Below, one piece after another: positions 20,269-28,958 of a stretch of 64,000 nucleotides of DNA. Source of the DNA: Flavisphingomonas formosensis (lineage in GTDB: Bacteria; Pseudomonadota; Alphaproteobacteria; Sphingomonadales; Sphingomonadaceae); NCBI RefSeq assembly GCF_009755815.1, contig NZ_WRPK01000001.1, positions 558,001-622,000 of the forward strand. Direction: 5' to 3'. Numbering within the stretch: the first letter of the stretch is position 1; each line of letters begins with the position of its first letter. Under the pieces are notes generated by a model that was not told the origin of the DNA, did not search any database, and saw nothing but the letters and a program-made list of their open reading frames with translations. The translations under genes and the position numbers were made by a program.

Positions 20269-20619
20269 ATGCCGTTTACCGGAAGCTGTCACTGCGGAGC
20301 TATTCGTTATACCGTCGATGAAGATCCGCCGAGCAAGGCCGTCATGTGCAACTGCTCGATCTGCCGGCGCAAGGCGCAGCTCCATCATTTCACCACGCCG
20401 GACCGTTTCACGCTGGAAACGCCGCGCGATGCGTTCGAAACCTATCGTTTCAATCATCATGCGATCGCTCACCATCACTGCCGCACCTGCGGCTGCTCGC
20501 CCTTCGCCGAAGGCAAGACTCCGCAGGGTGAGGCGATGGTGGAGATCAACTTGCGCTGTGCGGACGAGATCGATGCCGACGCCCTGGAAATCAGCCACTT
20601 CGATGGCGCAAAACTGTAG
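20269..20619 (+). CDS. GFA-domain protein (zinc-binding, Mss4-like fold)
   Basis: A 116-residue protein with the zinc-binding cysteines of the GFA/CENP-V family: GSCHCGAIRY, CNCSICRRK and HHCRTCGCSPF. Family members are annotated as glutathione-dependent formaldehyde-activating enzymes, but most, like this one, have no demonstrated activity. ACAGGAGA lies 9 bp before the ATG. Probably co-transcribed with the DUF202 gene. Downstream, 20620-20891 holds nothing I can support. Confidence 0.9.
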   Translation: MPFTGSCHCGAIRYTVDEDPPSKAVMCNCSICRRKAQLHHFTTPDRFTLETPRDAFETYRFNHHAIAHHHCRTCGCSPFAEGKTPQGEAMVEINLRCADEIDADALEISHFDGAKL

Positions 20620-20891
20620 AGGATCTGAAACCGGTCGGACTACGGTGCAGCCTCGCAGACGCAGGCGCATCCGGCCCTGATTGCGTTTGGGTGCGTCGCG
20701 GCAGAGAATGGGTCAGGGAGAGGTCTCCGACGTGATCGAACGACGGAACGCCGCGGAAAGGCGCCATAAGACCGGCCATTGCCCGTCCAGGCGGCTGGTC
20801 AGGGGCGCATGGCGAGGGGGCTCTGCCATTCGTCAGCAGGGGGTAAAGCCTGCATCGCAGCTTGTGGAAAGGTGCAGAGACGGAGAGGAGG

Positions 20892-21482
20892 CTATTGTCC
20901 GATCCAGTCGGCCACCTGCACGGCTACCTGATTAGCAGCCTGATTGAGCGCCGCGCCGACCGGAGCCGCTCGTTCGTCGGAAACCGGCACATGCGCTTCG
21001 AAGCGGCGTGTTTCCAGCTGATCCTTGCCGGATCGGGAGAGCGTCGCGTCGAAGATCACTACCGCGCTGCCCGACGGATGGTCGAGACCGAACGCCTTGA
21101 TCCCGCCGCTGAGTCTGATGCCTGGCGAAACCGAGAATTGCCGCACGTCCAGGACGACATGGCTGGTCCGCGCTGCGATAGTCTCGGCCAGCAGACCGCG
21201 AAACATCTTGGCCGGCGTATCGGTCCACTGTGCATCTTTGAGATAGGCGATCTCGGTCGCGCTTGCCTGCACTGGGACGCGCAGAGTGGAGAGCGGCGCG
21301 GGTGCGCTCGGCGTGATCACCACAACGGCCTGGCCATCCGTCGCGTTGCGCGCCGTATCCGCGGGCAGGGTGGCGGTCGGCGTAAGCGTCAGCAGCGATG
21401 CCGGTGGCTTCGCGCCGAAGCTCAGGCAGGCGGCCAGAGGCACGGCGGCCGCGAGAGCCAGGAGGGAGCGCGCCTTCATCAT
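20892..21482 (-). CDS. ABC-transport auxiliary lipoprotein (PqiC/DUF330-like)
   Basis: A 196-residue lipoprotein: signal peptide ending in the lipobox LAAC (Cys19) followed by LSFGAKPPASLLTLTPTATLP, as in the ABC_trans_aux family, and a beta-rich domain ending QVAVQVADWIGQ. It would sit at the outer membrane facing the periplasm and receive or deliver lipids with the Mla complex. Last gene of a four-gene operon; its ATG overlaps the mlaD-like stop by ATGA. Confidence 0.87.
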   Translation of the reverse strand: MMKARSLLALAAAVPLAACLSFGAKPPASLLTLTPTATLPADTARNATDGQAVVVITPSAPAPLSTLRVPVQASATEIAYLKDAQWTDTPAKMFRGLLAETIAARTSHVVLDVRQFSVSPGIRLSGGIKAFGLDHPSGSAVVIFDATLSRSGKDQLETRRFEAHVPVSDERAAPVGAALNQAANQVAVQVADWIGQ

Positions 21483-22429
21483 CTTCCTTTCGGCTTATAA
21501 TCGGGCAGCTTGCTGCCGCCGAGCACGGCGCCTGCGCCGCCTCGGTCGAGGCGGTTGGCCACGCCGGTCAGCGCTTCGGACATTTCGGTGAGGTCTCGCA
21601 CCAGCTGGCTGATTTCCGGTATCGTCTGCGCGGAGAAGGCCCTGAGTCCCGGCTTGGCCTCGCTGACCGTCGAATCGATGCTCTCGAGCGTGTGCTTGGC
21701 AGCGGCCACAGTCTGGTTGAGATTGGCCAGCATCGGCTTCACGTCGCTCTGCATCGCCGCGTTGGTGGTGTCCGCCAGCGCGCCAATCTTCTGCGCGGCA
21801 TCTCCCGCCTGCTGCACGGCGATCCTGGTTTGCGCCAGCGTTGCGGCAATCTCGGGACCGCGCGCGGCCAGATCTCCCGAAAGCTTGTCGACATTGGCAA
21901 GAATGCCGGTGATCGATTTCTGATTCTGGTCGGACAGCAGCGAGGTCATCCGCTCGGTGAGCGTCGTCAGCCGCTCCAGCAGTTGGGGTGCCGTGCTGAG
22001 AAGTGCGCCGAGCCCGCCCTGTCGTGTGGGGATCACCGGTTTGCCATAGGGGCCCGGTTCGGAGATCGGCGGGGCTCCCTTGATGGCGCCATCGAGGTTG
22101 ATCTGGGAAACGCCGGTGAAGCCGACGCCTGCGATCGATGCCGTGGTGCCTTGCAGCACCGGCACGCCTTCGTCCACGGAGATGCGCACGCGCACAAATT
22201 CCGGGCTATCCGGCATCAGCTTGATCTCTTCCACCTTGCCGGTCGGCACGCCGGAGAAGGTGACCTGCGATCCCTTGGCGAGCCCGTCCACCGATTGCTT
22301 GAAGAAGATGTCGAACTGCTTCCGGTCGGGATTCCCGATGTGCATGATCCAGATGATCGTGGCGAGCGTCAGCACCAGGAGGCCCAGCACGACGCCGCCG
22401 ACGAGAACATGGTTGGAGCGGGTTTCCAT
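21479..22429 (-). CDS. mlaD: MlaD/MCE-family substrate-binding protein
   Basis: A 316-residue periplasmic protein anchored by an N-terminal helix (~8-30). The MCE domain follows (FDIFFKQSVDGLAKGSQVTFSGVPTGKVEEIKL, GVGFTGVSQINL). A long helical C-terminal region (~170-300) with heptad-like spacing suggests a coiled coil that could bridge the periplasm. It binds phospholipids as part of an ABC system that moves lipids between the membranes. Start chosen at METRSNHVLVG; a longer frame has an unlikely N-terminus. Seven bases separate it from the ATPase gene. Confidence 0.9.
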   Translation of the reverse strand: METRSNHVLVGGVVLGLLVLTLATIIWIMHIGNPDRKQFDIFFKQSVDGLAKGSQVTFSGVPTGKVEEIKLMPDSPEFVRVRISVDEGVPVLQGTTASIAGVGFTGVSQINLDGAIKGAPPISEPGPYGKPVIPTRQGGLGALLSTAPQLLERLTTLTERMTSLLSDQNQKSITGILANVDKLSGDLAARGPEIAATLAQTRIAVQQAGDAAQKIGALADTTNAAMQSDVKPMLANLNQTVAAAKHTLESIDSTVSEAKPGLRAFSAQTIPEISQLVRDLTEMSEALTGVANRLDRGGAGAVLGGSKLPDYKPKGR

Positions 22430-22436
22430 CAGCGTC

Positions 22437-23219
22437 TCATCGTTTTGCGCCGAGCGCGGCGCGCCCGCGGGGTCCGTTGAAATATTCCTGAATCCACGGA
22501 TGGTCCAATGCCAAAAGTTCCGGGATCGTTCCAACCGCGATCACTTTGCGATCGGCGAGCACGGCGACGCGGTCGCAAATGGCGTGGAGCGTGTCGAGAT
22601 CGTGGGTGATCAGGAATACGGTGAGGCCGAGCGTTTCCTTGAGGTTCTTGGTCAGTTCGTCGAAGGCGGCAGCCCCGATCGGATCGAGGCCCGCCGTAGG
22701 CTCGTCGAGGAACAGCAACTCTGGATCCAGCGCCAGGCTGCGCGCGAGACCTGCGCGCTTCTTCATGCCGCCGGACAGCTCGGACGGGAATTTGGGCGCG
22801 GCCTCGGCGGGAAGGCCCGACATCATGATCTTATAAGAGGCGATCTCGTCGAGCAGCTGCTGGTGCAGCTCCGGATAATATTCGCGTAGCGGCACCTCGA
22901 CATTTTCGGCGACGGTCAAGGTCGAGAAGAGGGCGCCGCCCTGGAAGAGCACGCCCCAGCGCTTGCGCACGTTGGTCGCCTCGGTGTCATCCCGGCCGAT
23001 CATCGATTCGCCGAACACATGCACCTCGCCTGCCACGGGGTGCTGCAGTCCGATGATCGATCGCATCAACACGGATTTGCCCGTGCCGGACCCGCCGACG
23101 ACGCCGAGAATCTCGCCGCGATGCACATCGAGGTCCAGCTCGTCGTGAATCACCTGCTCTCCGAACGCGTTGCGCAGGCCACGCACGGAGATGACGATTT
23201 CGCCGTCCGTGTCGCTCAT
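22437..23219 (-). CDS. mlaF: ABC transporter ATPase, MlaF-like
   Basis: A 260-residue ATPase with Walker A GGSGTGKS, Q-loop VLFQGGALFSTLTVAENV, signature LSGGMKKRAGLAR and Walker B LLFLDEPTAGLDP followed by the switch His (LITHD). The GALFSTLTV region is typical of MlaF. It energises the lipid transporter formed with the MlaE-like permease and MlaD-like protein. ATG overlaps the permease stop (ATGA). Confidence 0.95.
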   Translation of the reverse strand: MSDTDGEIVISVRGLRNAFGEQVIHDELDLDVHRGEILGVVGGSGTGKSVLMRSIIGLQHPVAGEVHVFGESMIGRDDTEATNVRKRWGVLFQGGALFSTLTVAENVEVPLREYYPELHQQLLDEIASYKIMMSGLPAEAAPKFPSELSGGMKKRAGLARSLALDPELLFLDEPTAGLDPIGAAAFDELTKNLKETLGLTVFLITHDLDTLHAICDRVAVLADRKVIAVGTIPELLALDHPWIQEYFNGPRGRAALGAKR

Positions 23220-24313
23220 ACCCAGCCGATGCTCGAGAAGAAGACGGCGAAGAAAGCGTCGAGCACGATCACGAGGAAGATGCCCTGCACCACCGCGGCA
23301 GTGGTCCGCAGGCCCACTTCCTCGGCATTGCCTTCTACCTGCATGCCCTGGAAGCAGCCGGCCATGGCGATGATCAGGCCGAACACCGGCGCCTTGAGCA
23401 AGCCCACCCAGAGGTCGGTGATCGGAACCACCTCGCGGATGCGCTGGAAGAAAGTGATCAGCGGGATGTCGAGCGAGATCCAGCAAAACAGGCCGCCGCC
23501 GATGATCGCAACCAGCGCGGCGTAGAAGCCGAGCAGCGGCATCATGATCACCGTCGCCATCACGCGGGGGATGACCAGCGCCTCGATCGGCGAGACGCCG
23601 ATGGTGCGCATCGCATCGACTTCCTCTGCCAGCTTCATCGATCCGAGCTGTGCCGCGAAGGCGCTACCCGATCGACCGGCCACCATGATCGCCGTCATCA
23701 ACACGCCGAGCTCGCGCAGCGTTATCCGGCCGATCAGGTTGATCGTGAACACCTCGGCGCCGAACTGGCGCAGCTGTACGGCGCCCTGCTGCGCGATAAC
23801 GATACCGATCAGGAAGCTCATCAGACCGATGATGCCCAGCGCATCGACGCCCACCACCTCGAACTGACGGGCGATGGCATTGCCGCGAAAGCGCTTCGGA
23901 TCGCGGATTATGTCCCAACAGGAAATGAGGATCGCGCCGAAGAAGCCGAGCAGCCCATAGAGCATGCGGAAGGCGGAGACCGTAGCGGCCCCCATCTGGG
24001 CCAGCACGCGGATGAAAGGGGGCGTCGGATCGGGCCGCATCTGCAACGGCTTGTCGAGCTGGCTCACCTGATCGATCAGCCGTTTCGCATCCTCGTTGGC
24101 GCCGGTCACGTCGGCATCGCTGTCGCGCGCAAGCCGGTGGATGAGCCACGCCCCCACGGTGTCGATCCGCTCGATGCCCGACAGGTCGATCGCACGGGGC
24201 TGCTTCGCCAGAGTTTCCAGCCGTTGCGGCAGATTGCCGAGCCGCGCGAGCACCAATGCGCCGGAGAAGCGCAGGGCATCGTCCTCTTCGGTGAAATCGG
24301 CCGGGCTGTTCAT
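23216..24313 (-). CDS. mlaE: MlaE-type permease with N-terminal STAS domain
   Basis: A 365-residue permease. Residues ~1-95 form a STAS-like domain (ALRFSGALVLARLGNL, IDLSGIERIDTVGAWLIHRL), joined to an MlaE domain with GIVIAQQGAVQLRQFGAEVFTINLIG, AGRSGSAFAAQLGSMKLAEEVDAM and five or six membrane helices. In Enterobacteria the STAS protein (MlaB) is separate; fusion is common in alphaproteobacteria. First gene of the operon. I use the ATG at 24313; a TTG 21 bp upstream is also open and neither has a clear ribosome site. Confidence 0.93.
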   Translation of the reverse strand: MNSPADFTEEDDALRFSGALVLARLGNLPQRLETLAKQPRAIDLSGIERIDTVGAWLIHRLARDSDADVTGANEDAKRLIDQVSQLDKPLQMRPDPTPPFIRVLAQMGAATVSAFRMLYGLLGFFGAILISCWDIIRDPKRFRGNAIARQFEVVGVDALGIIGLMSFLIGIVIAQQGAVQLRQFGAEVFTINLIGRITLRELGVLMTAIMVAGRSGSAFAAQLGSMKLAEEVDAMRTIGVSPIEALVIPRVMATVIMMPLLGFYAALVAIIGGGLFCWISLDIPLITFFQRIREVVPITDLWVGLLKAPVFGLIIAMAGCFQGMQVEGNAEEVGLRTTAAVVQGIFLVIVLDAFFAVFFSSIGWV

Positions 24314-24470
24314 GCGGGGCGCACAGTGGTCCAAACCGAGGGCATCGGCAAGACGGAACGCCTTGAAGGCCAGACGGTTGCACCGGGATGAAACCGGCGC
24401 CGGTTCCTGCTACGTCGCTCGCCATGGGTGTCGCAACATCGCAATATCGCTGTTCGGGAGCTCGTGACGA

Positions 24471-25235
24471 ATGAGGCGGACGGCATTGCTCCTGGCCGGG
24501 AGCCGCCCCGGCATAGATCGTCTCGCCGCCATGCGCGGCGGCCGCCTGAAGGCGCTCGTTCCGGTGGCCGGCAGGCCGATGGTGGCGCGCGTCGCCGAAA
24601 CGCTGCTTTCCTGCCCGGAGATCGGGCGAGTGCGTGTGCTGACGCAGGATGTCGATGCCATCGCCGCCGTGCTGCCGGCGGACGAGCGCATCAGTTTCGC
24701 GATAAGCGGAGGCGGCATCTCCAATTCGATCGCGGCGATCGCGGGTGGGCCCGACGCGCCCTGGCCGATCTTCGTGACGACGGCGGATCATGTCCTGCTG
24801 CGTCCCGAAACGATTTCGACCTTCCTGTCGGCCACGGCCGGTGTCGACGTCGCCGTTGGCGTGGTCGAAAGGAAGGTGGTGCAGAGCCGCTTTCCGGACA
24901 GCAAGCGGACGTGGCTGCGTTTCCGCGGCGGGCAATGGACGGGCGCCAATCTGTTCGCCTTCAACGGCGTCGCGGCACGCGAGGCGCTGGCGATCTGGAG
25001 CGAGATAGAGGCGGATCGCAAGAAGGGCTGGAAACTGATCCTGCGCTTCGGCCCGATGCTGCTCCTGCGCGCGCTCACCCGCACCATTACGCTGGAAGGC
25101 GCGCTCGACAAAGCCGGCCGCAAGCTCGGCGTACGCGTGAAGCCGGTCGCGCTCTCCGATCCGCTGGCCGCGGTCGACGTCGACAAGCTGGCGGATCTCG
25201 AGCTGGCGGAAGAGGTGTTGTCGGGGCGCGCATGA
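24471..25235 (+). CDS. MobA-like NTP transferase family protein
   Basis: A 254-residue protein with a nucleotidyltransferase N-terminus (ALLLAGSRPGIDRLAAMRGGRLKALVPVAGRPMVARV) and a catalytic-site TTADHVLL in place of the usual metal-binding Asp motif. It should join a nucleotide to a phosphorylated sugar or polyol. The gene overlaps the HAD hydrolase by ATGA, so the two may synthesise an activated head group or sugar; no partner that would fix the substrate is in the window. Divergent from the Mla operon. Confidence 0.78.
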   Translation: MRRTALLLAGSRPGIDRLAAMRGGRLKALVPVAGRPMVARVAETLLSCPEIGRVRVLTQDVDAIAAVLPADERISFAISGGGISNSIAAIAGGPDAPWPIFVTTADHVLLRPETISTFLSATAGVDVAVGVVERKVVQSRFPDSKRTWLRFRGGQWTGANLFAFNGVAAREALAIWSEIEADRKKGWKLILRFGPMLLLRALTRTITLEGALDKAGRKLGVRVKPVALSDPLAAVDVDKLADLELAEEVLSGRA

Positions 25236-25903
25236 TCGAGCTGGCCATTTACGACATGGACCGGACAATTACCCGCCGGGCCACTTACGGACCGTTCCTC
25301 GCTTATGCGCTACGCAGACGAGCGCCCTGGCGGATCCTCTTCCTGCCCGCGGTGCTATGCGTCTCGCTTGCTTATGCGCTCAAGCTGATCGACCGCGCCC
25401 GGCTCAAGGAGATCAACCAGACGCTGCTGCTCGGCCGTCACATCTCGCCCGCGCATCTGGCCCCGCTGGTCGCGGGTTTCGCCGAGCACACCGAGCGGAC
25501 AAACATCCATCCCGGCGCGCTCAGCATGATCGCGCAGGACAAGGCCGCCGGCCGGCGGCTGGTGCTCGCCACCGCGTCCTACAAGCTCTATGCCGCAGAG
25601 ATCGGCCGGCGGCTCGGCTTCGACGATATCATCGCGACCAATTCGCTGATCGGCCTGGACGCGCGCGTCAGCGCCAAAATCGACGGTGAGAACTGCTATG
25701 GCCCGGCGAAGCTGCGGATGATCCTCGCCTGGATGGCCGCGGAAGGGTTGAAGCGGGATCAGGTGCATGTCCGCTTCTATTCGGACCATGCCTCCGATGC
25801 GCCGGCCTTCGAATGGTCGGACGATGCCTTCGCGGTGAATGCGCATGCCGAGTTGCGCAGCCTCGCGCGAACGCAGGGCTGGCCGATCCTCGACTGGCGC
25901 TGA
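25232..25903 (+). CDS. HAD-superfamily hydrolase, subclass IB
   Basis: A 223-residue phosphatase-type enzyme. DMDRTITR gives the DxDx(T) nucleophile motif (D8, D10), LATAS the second motif, and FYSDHASDAPAFEWSD the C-terminal acidic motif. A hydrophobic stretch at ~32-50 (WRILFLPAVLCVSLAYAL) is common in HAD-IB proteins linked to lipid metabolism. It probably removes phosphate from a small metabolite produced with the neighbouring nucleotidyltransferase. ATG overlaps the upstream stop. Confidence 0.86.
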   Translation: MIELAIYDMDRTITRRATYGPFLAYALRRRAPWRILFLPAVLCVSLAYALKLIDRARLKEINQTLLLGRHISPAHLAPLVAGFAEHTERTNIHPGALSMIAQDKAAGRRLVLATASYKLYAAEIGRRLGFDDIIATNSLIGLDARVSAKIDGENCYGPAKLRMILAWMAAEGLKRDQVHVRFYSDHASDAPAFEWSDDAFAVNAHAELRSLARTQGWPILDWR

Positions 25904-25971
25904 GGTCGGCTGCGTTTGTTGCATCGCAGCATCGGTCCGTCACTTGCCGGGCCCATGCGGACAGCTTTCGA

Positions 25972-25999
25972 TTGACACCTCGCCGTACGCCTCTATGAG
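25972..25999 (+). promoter_or_regulatory. Candidate serC promoter
   Basis: TTGACA (25972-25977), 16-bp spacer, TATGAG (25994-25999). The -35 is a perfect sigma-70 match. A start near 26006 would give a leader of about 50 nt. Confidence 0.6.
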
Positions 26000-26005
26000 C
26001 CGCCG

Positions 26006-26056
26006 CGGGCCACGCCGTCCCAACGCGGCGCGTGCTCTCTGTGAGGAGAGTCAGAC
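26006..26056 (+). promoter_or_regulatory. Structured serC leader, possible serC-motif RNA
   Basis: Two hairpins lie in the expected leader: CGCCG...CGGCG (about 26013-26030) and CTCTC...GAGAG (about 26036-26051), the latter enclosing the Shine-Dalgarno sequence AGGAGAG. A conserved serC leader motif is known from alphaproteobacteria; I cannot confirm identity without a covariance model. Occlusion of the ribosome site would fit translational control of serine synthesis. Confidence 0.45.
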
Positions 26057-27187
26057 ATGACGAACATTGCCCGCCCCGGCACGAAGCCGGCGCGCCCCTA
26101 TTTTTCTTCCGGTCCTTGCGCCAAGCCGCCGGGCTGGGCCCCCCAAAAGCTCGCCACCGAATCGCTCGGCCGCTCGCACCGCTCCAAGCTGGGCAAGACG
26201 CGGCTGCAATATGCGATTGATCTGATGCGTGAGCTGCTCCGCTTGCCCGACACGCATCGCATCGGCATCGTCCCGGGTTCCGACACCGGCGCTTTCGAAA
26301 TGGCGATGTGGACGATGCTCGGCGCCCGTCCGGTGACCGCGCTCGCATGGGAGAGCTTCGGTGAAGGTTGGGTCACCGATGCCGTCAAGCAGCTCAAGAT
26401 CGATCCGACCGTGGTTCGCGCCGATTATGGCCAGCTGCCCGCGCTCGATCAGGTCGACTGGTCGCACGACGTGCTGTTCACCTGGAACGGCACGACCAGC
26501 GGCGTGCGCGTGCCGAACGGCGATTGGATCCCTGCCGACCGCGAGGGGCTGAGCTTCGCCGACGCGACCAGCGCGGTGTTCGCCTACGACATTCCGTGGG
26601 ACAAGATCGACGTCGCCACCTTCTCCTGGCAGAAGGTGCTGGGCGGCGAGGGCGCGCATGGCGTGCTGATCCTCGGTCCGCGCGCCGTCGAGCGGCTGCA
26701 GAGCTACACGCCGTCCTGGCCGCTGCCCAAGGTGTTCCGCCTGGTCTCCAAGGGCGCGCTCGCCGAGGGCGTGTTCAAGGGAGAGACGATCAACACCCCG
26801 TCGATGCTGGCCGTCGAGGACGCGATCTTCGCGCTCGAATGGGCCAAGTCGATCGGTGGCGCCGAGGGCCTGATCGCCCGGAGCGACGCCAATGCGGCAG
26901 CCCTGGACGGCATCGTCGAGGCGCGCTCCTGGCTCGGCCATCTCGCTGCCGATCCGGCCTCGCGCTCCAAGACCAGCGTCTGTCTGACGGTCGAGGGCGC
27001 GGACGAGGCGCTGATCAAGAAGATGGCCTCGCTGCTCGAGAAGGAAGAGGCGGCCTACGACGTCGCCGGCTATCGCGACGCCCCGGCGGGCCTGCGCATC
27101 TGGTGCGGCGCCACGGTCGACACCGCCGACATAGAGGCGCTCGGGCCCTGGCTAGACTGGGCCTACGAGACGGCCAAGGCCGGCTGA
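26057..27187 (+). CDS. serC: Phosphoserine aminotransferase
   Basis: A 376-residue PLP enzyme that converts 3-phosphohydroxypyruvate and glutamate to phosphoserine and 2-oxoglutarate, the second step of serine synthesis. FSSGPCAKPPGW at the N-terminus, GIVPGSDTGAFEMAMW, and SWQKVLGGEGAHG with the Schiff-base Lys mark the alphaproteobacterial SerC type. A strong GAGGAGAG site precedes the ATG and may be masked by a hairpin. serA follows 142 bp later across a pair of palindromic repeats. Serine from this pathway also feeds the serine palmitoyltransferase encoded at 55989. Confidence 0.95.
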   Translation: MTNIARPGTKPARPYFSSGPCAKPPGWAPQKLATESLGRSHRSKLGKTRLQYAIDLMRELLRLPDTHRIGIVPGSDTGAFEMAMWTMLGARPVTALAWESFGEGWVTDAVKQLKIDPTVVRADYGQLPALDQVDWSHDVLFTWNGTTSGVRVPNGDWIPADREGLSFADATSAVFAYDIPWDKIDVATFSWQKVLGGEGAHGVLILGPRAVERLQSYTPSWPLPKVFRLVSKGALAEGVFKGETINTPSMLAVEDAIFALEWAKSIGGAEGLIARSDANAAALDGIVEARSWLGHLAADPASRSKTSVCLTVEGADEALIKKMASLLEKEEAAYDVAGYRDAPAGLRIWCGATVDTADIEALGPWLDWAYETAKAG

Positions 27188-27226
27188 GCTTGCATCGTTA
27201 CCCTGCAAGGGACCTTCCATAATCCA

Positions 27227-27253
27227 CGTCATGCCAGCGAAAGCTGGCATCGC
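27227..27253 (-). repeat. 27-bp palindromic repeat, minus copy of a pair
   Basis: Reverse complement of consensus GCGATGCCAGC...GCTGGCATGACG. Arms ATGCCAGC and GCTGGCAT are perfect. Partner copy at 27284, head to head, 30 bp apart, between serC and serA. Confidence 0.88.
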
Positions 27254-27283
27254 TCACCAAAGGCGGTTGGCCCGCGGTTGAAG

Positions 27284-27310
27284 GCGATCCCAGCTTTCGC
27301 TGGGATGACG
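27284..27310 (+). repeat. 27-bp palindromic repeat, plus copy of a pair
   Basis: GCGATCCCAGC...GCTGGGATGACG, differing from the 27227 copy by compensating changes in both arms (G to C and C to G), so the hairpin is kept. It ends 19 bp before serA. Confidence 0.88.
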
Positions 27311-27329
27311 TTTTCGAAAGCACTCGAAA

Positions 27330-28907
27330 ATGCCCAAAGTCCTGATTTCCGATAAGATGGATCCCCGCGCGGCGCAGATCTTCCGCGAGCGCGGCGTCGA
27401 GGTGGACGAGATCACCGGCAAGACCAAGGACGAGCTGATCGCGATCATCGGCCAGTATGACGGCCTTGCCATCCGCTCGGCCACCAAGGTCACCAAGGAA
27501 GTGCTCGACGCTGCGACCAACCTGAAGGTCGTCGGCCGTGCCGGCATCGGCGTCGACAATGTCGACATCCCGGCGGCCTCGGCCAAGGGCGTGGTCGTCA
27601 TGAACACGCCGTTCGGCAACTCGATCACCACTGCCGAGCACGCCATCGCGCTGATGTTCGCCCTCGCGCGCGACCTGCCGGAGGCGGATCGCTCCACCCA
27701 GGCCGGCAAGTGGGAGAAGAACCGCTTCATGGGCGTGGAGCTCACCAACAAGACGCTCGGCCTGATCGGCGCCGGCAATATCGGCTCGATCGTCGCCGAT
27801 CGAGCGCTGGGGCTGAAGATGAAGGTGGTCGCCTATGATCCCTTCCTGACGCCGGAGCGCGCGGTGGAACTGGGCGTCGAGAAGGTCGCGCTGGACGACC
27901 TGCTGGCCCGCGCCGACTTCATCACGCTGCACACGCCGCTCACCGATTCGACCCGCAACATCCTCTCGGCCGAGAATATCGCCAAGACCAAGAAGGGCGT
28001 GCGCATCATCAACTGCGCGCGCGGCGGTCTCGTCGACGAGGCGGCGCTCAAGGCGGCGCTCGATTCGGGTCATGTCGCGGGTGCCGCGCTCGACGTGTTC
28101 GTGAAGGAGCCGGCGACCGAATCGCCGCTGTTCGGCACGCCCGGTTTCATCTCCACACCGCATCTCGGCGCGTCGACCACCGAGGCACAGGTCAATGTCG
28201 CCATCCAGGTCGCCGAGCAGATGGCCGATTTCCTCGTTTCCGGCGGCGTCACCAACGCGCTCAACATGCCGAGCCTGTCGGCCGAGGAAGCGCCGAAGCT
28301 GAAGCCGTACATGGAGCTGGCGCGCCAGCTCGGCAGCCTGATCGGTCAGCTGGAAGGCGATCGCATCAAGGGTGTCGCCATCGAGGTGGAAGGCGCGGCT
28401 GCCGAGCTCAACCAGAAGCCGATCACCGGCGCGGTGCTGGCCGGCCTGATGCGCGTCTATTCGGACACGGTGAACATGGTGAACGCGCCCTTCCTCGCTC
28501 GCGAGCGCGGGCTGGACGTGCGCGAGGTGCGCCATGACCGCGAGGGTGACTATCACACGCTGGTGCGCGTGACGGTGAAGACCGATGCGGGCGACCGTTC
28601 GGTGGCCGGCACGATCTTCTCCAACGCGACGCCGCGCCTCATCGAGATGTTCGGCATCAAGGTGGAGGCCGATCTCCACGGCGCGATGCTCTACATCGTC
28701 AACGAGGACGCGCCCGGCTTCATCGGCCGCCTCGGCACGACCCTGGGCGAGGCGGGCGTGAACATCGGCACCTTCCACCTCGGCCGCCGCAGCGCCGGCG
28801 GTGAGGCGGTGCTGCTGCTCTCAGTCGACACGCCGGTGGTCGAGCCGCTGCTGTGGCAGGTCTGCCAGCTGCCGGGCGTGAAGACGGTGAAGGCGCTGAC
28901 GTTCTGA
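27330..28907 (+). CDS. serA: D-3-phosphoglycerate dehydrogenase
   Basis: A 525-residue long-form enzyme that oxidises 3-phosphoglycerate with NAD+, the first committed step of serine synthesis. It has the split substrate domain, NAD-binding GLIGAGNIGSIVA near residue 150, INCARGGLVDEAAL with the catalytic Arg, the catalytic His in TPHLGASTTEA (~281), an intervening domain, and a C-terminal ACT domain (GAMLYIVNEDAPGFIGRLGTTLGEAGVNIGTF) through which serine may inhibit. Downstream, the DUF559 module begins 15 bp after the stop. Confidence 0.97.
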   Translation: MPKVLISDKMDPRAAQIFRERGVEVDEITGKTKDELIAIIGQYDGLAIRSATKVTKEVLDAATNLKVVGRAGIGVDNVDIPAASAKGVVVMNTPFGNSITTAEHAIALMFALARDLPEADRSTQAGKWEKNRFMGVELTNKTLGLIGAGNIGSIVADRALGLKMKVVAYDPFLTPERAVELGVEKVALDDLLARADFITLHTPLTDSTRNILSAENIAKTKKGVRIINCARGGLVDEAALKAALDSGHVAGAALDVFVKEPATESPLFGTPGFISTPHLGASTTEAQVNVAIQVAEQMADFLVSGGVTNALNMPSLSAEEAPKLKPYMELARQLGSLIGQLEGDRIKGVAIEVEGAAAELNQKPITGAVLAGLMRVYSDTVNMVNAPFLARERGLDVREVRHDREGDYHTLVRVTVKTDAGDRSVAGTIFSNATPRLIEMFGIKVEADLHGAMLYIVNEDAPGFIGRLGTTLGEAGVNIGTFHLGRRSAGGEAVLLLSVDTPVVEPLLWQVCQLPGVKTVKALTF

Positions 28908-28922
28908 GGTGAGACGGAAAAG

Positions 28923-28957
28923 CCCTCTCCCCTGCGGGGAGAGGGTTGGGAGAGGGG
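28923..28957 (+). repeat. 35-bp GC-rich repeat, left copy flanking DUF559 gene
   Basis: CCCTCTCCCC-TGC-GGGGAGAGGG stem followed by TTGGGAGAGGGG. The reverse complement of 29311-29346 is nearly identical, and a third copy lies inside the E2 gene at 53313. Its last purine-rich part serves as the ribosome site for the GTG at 28959. Confidence 0.92.
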
Positions 28958-28958
28958 C

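Noticed and set aside
20620-20891. Small plus-strand open frame near 20681-20935
   Set aside because: No ribosome site, no recognisable composition, and it overlaps the end of the lipoprotein gene antisense.
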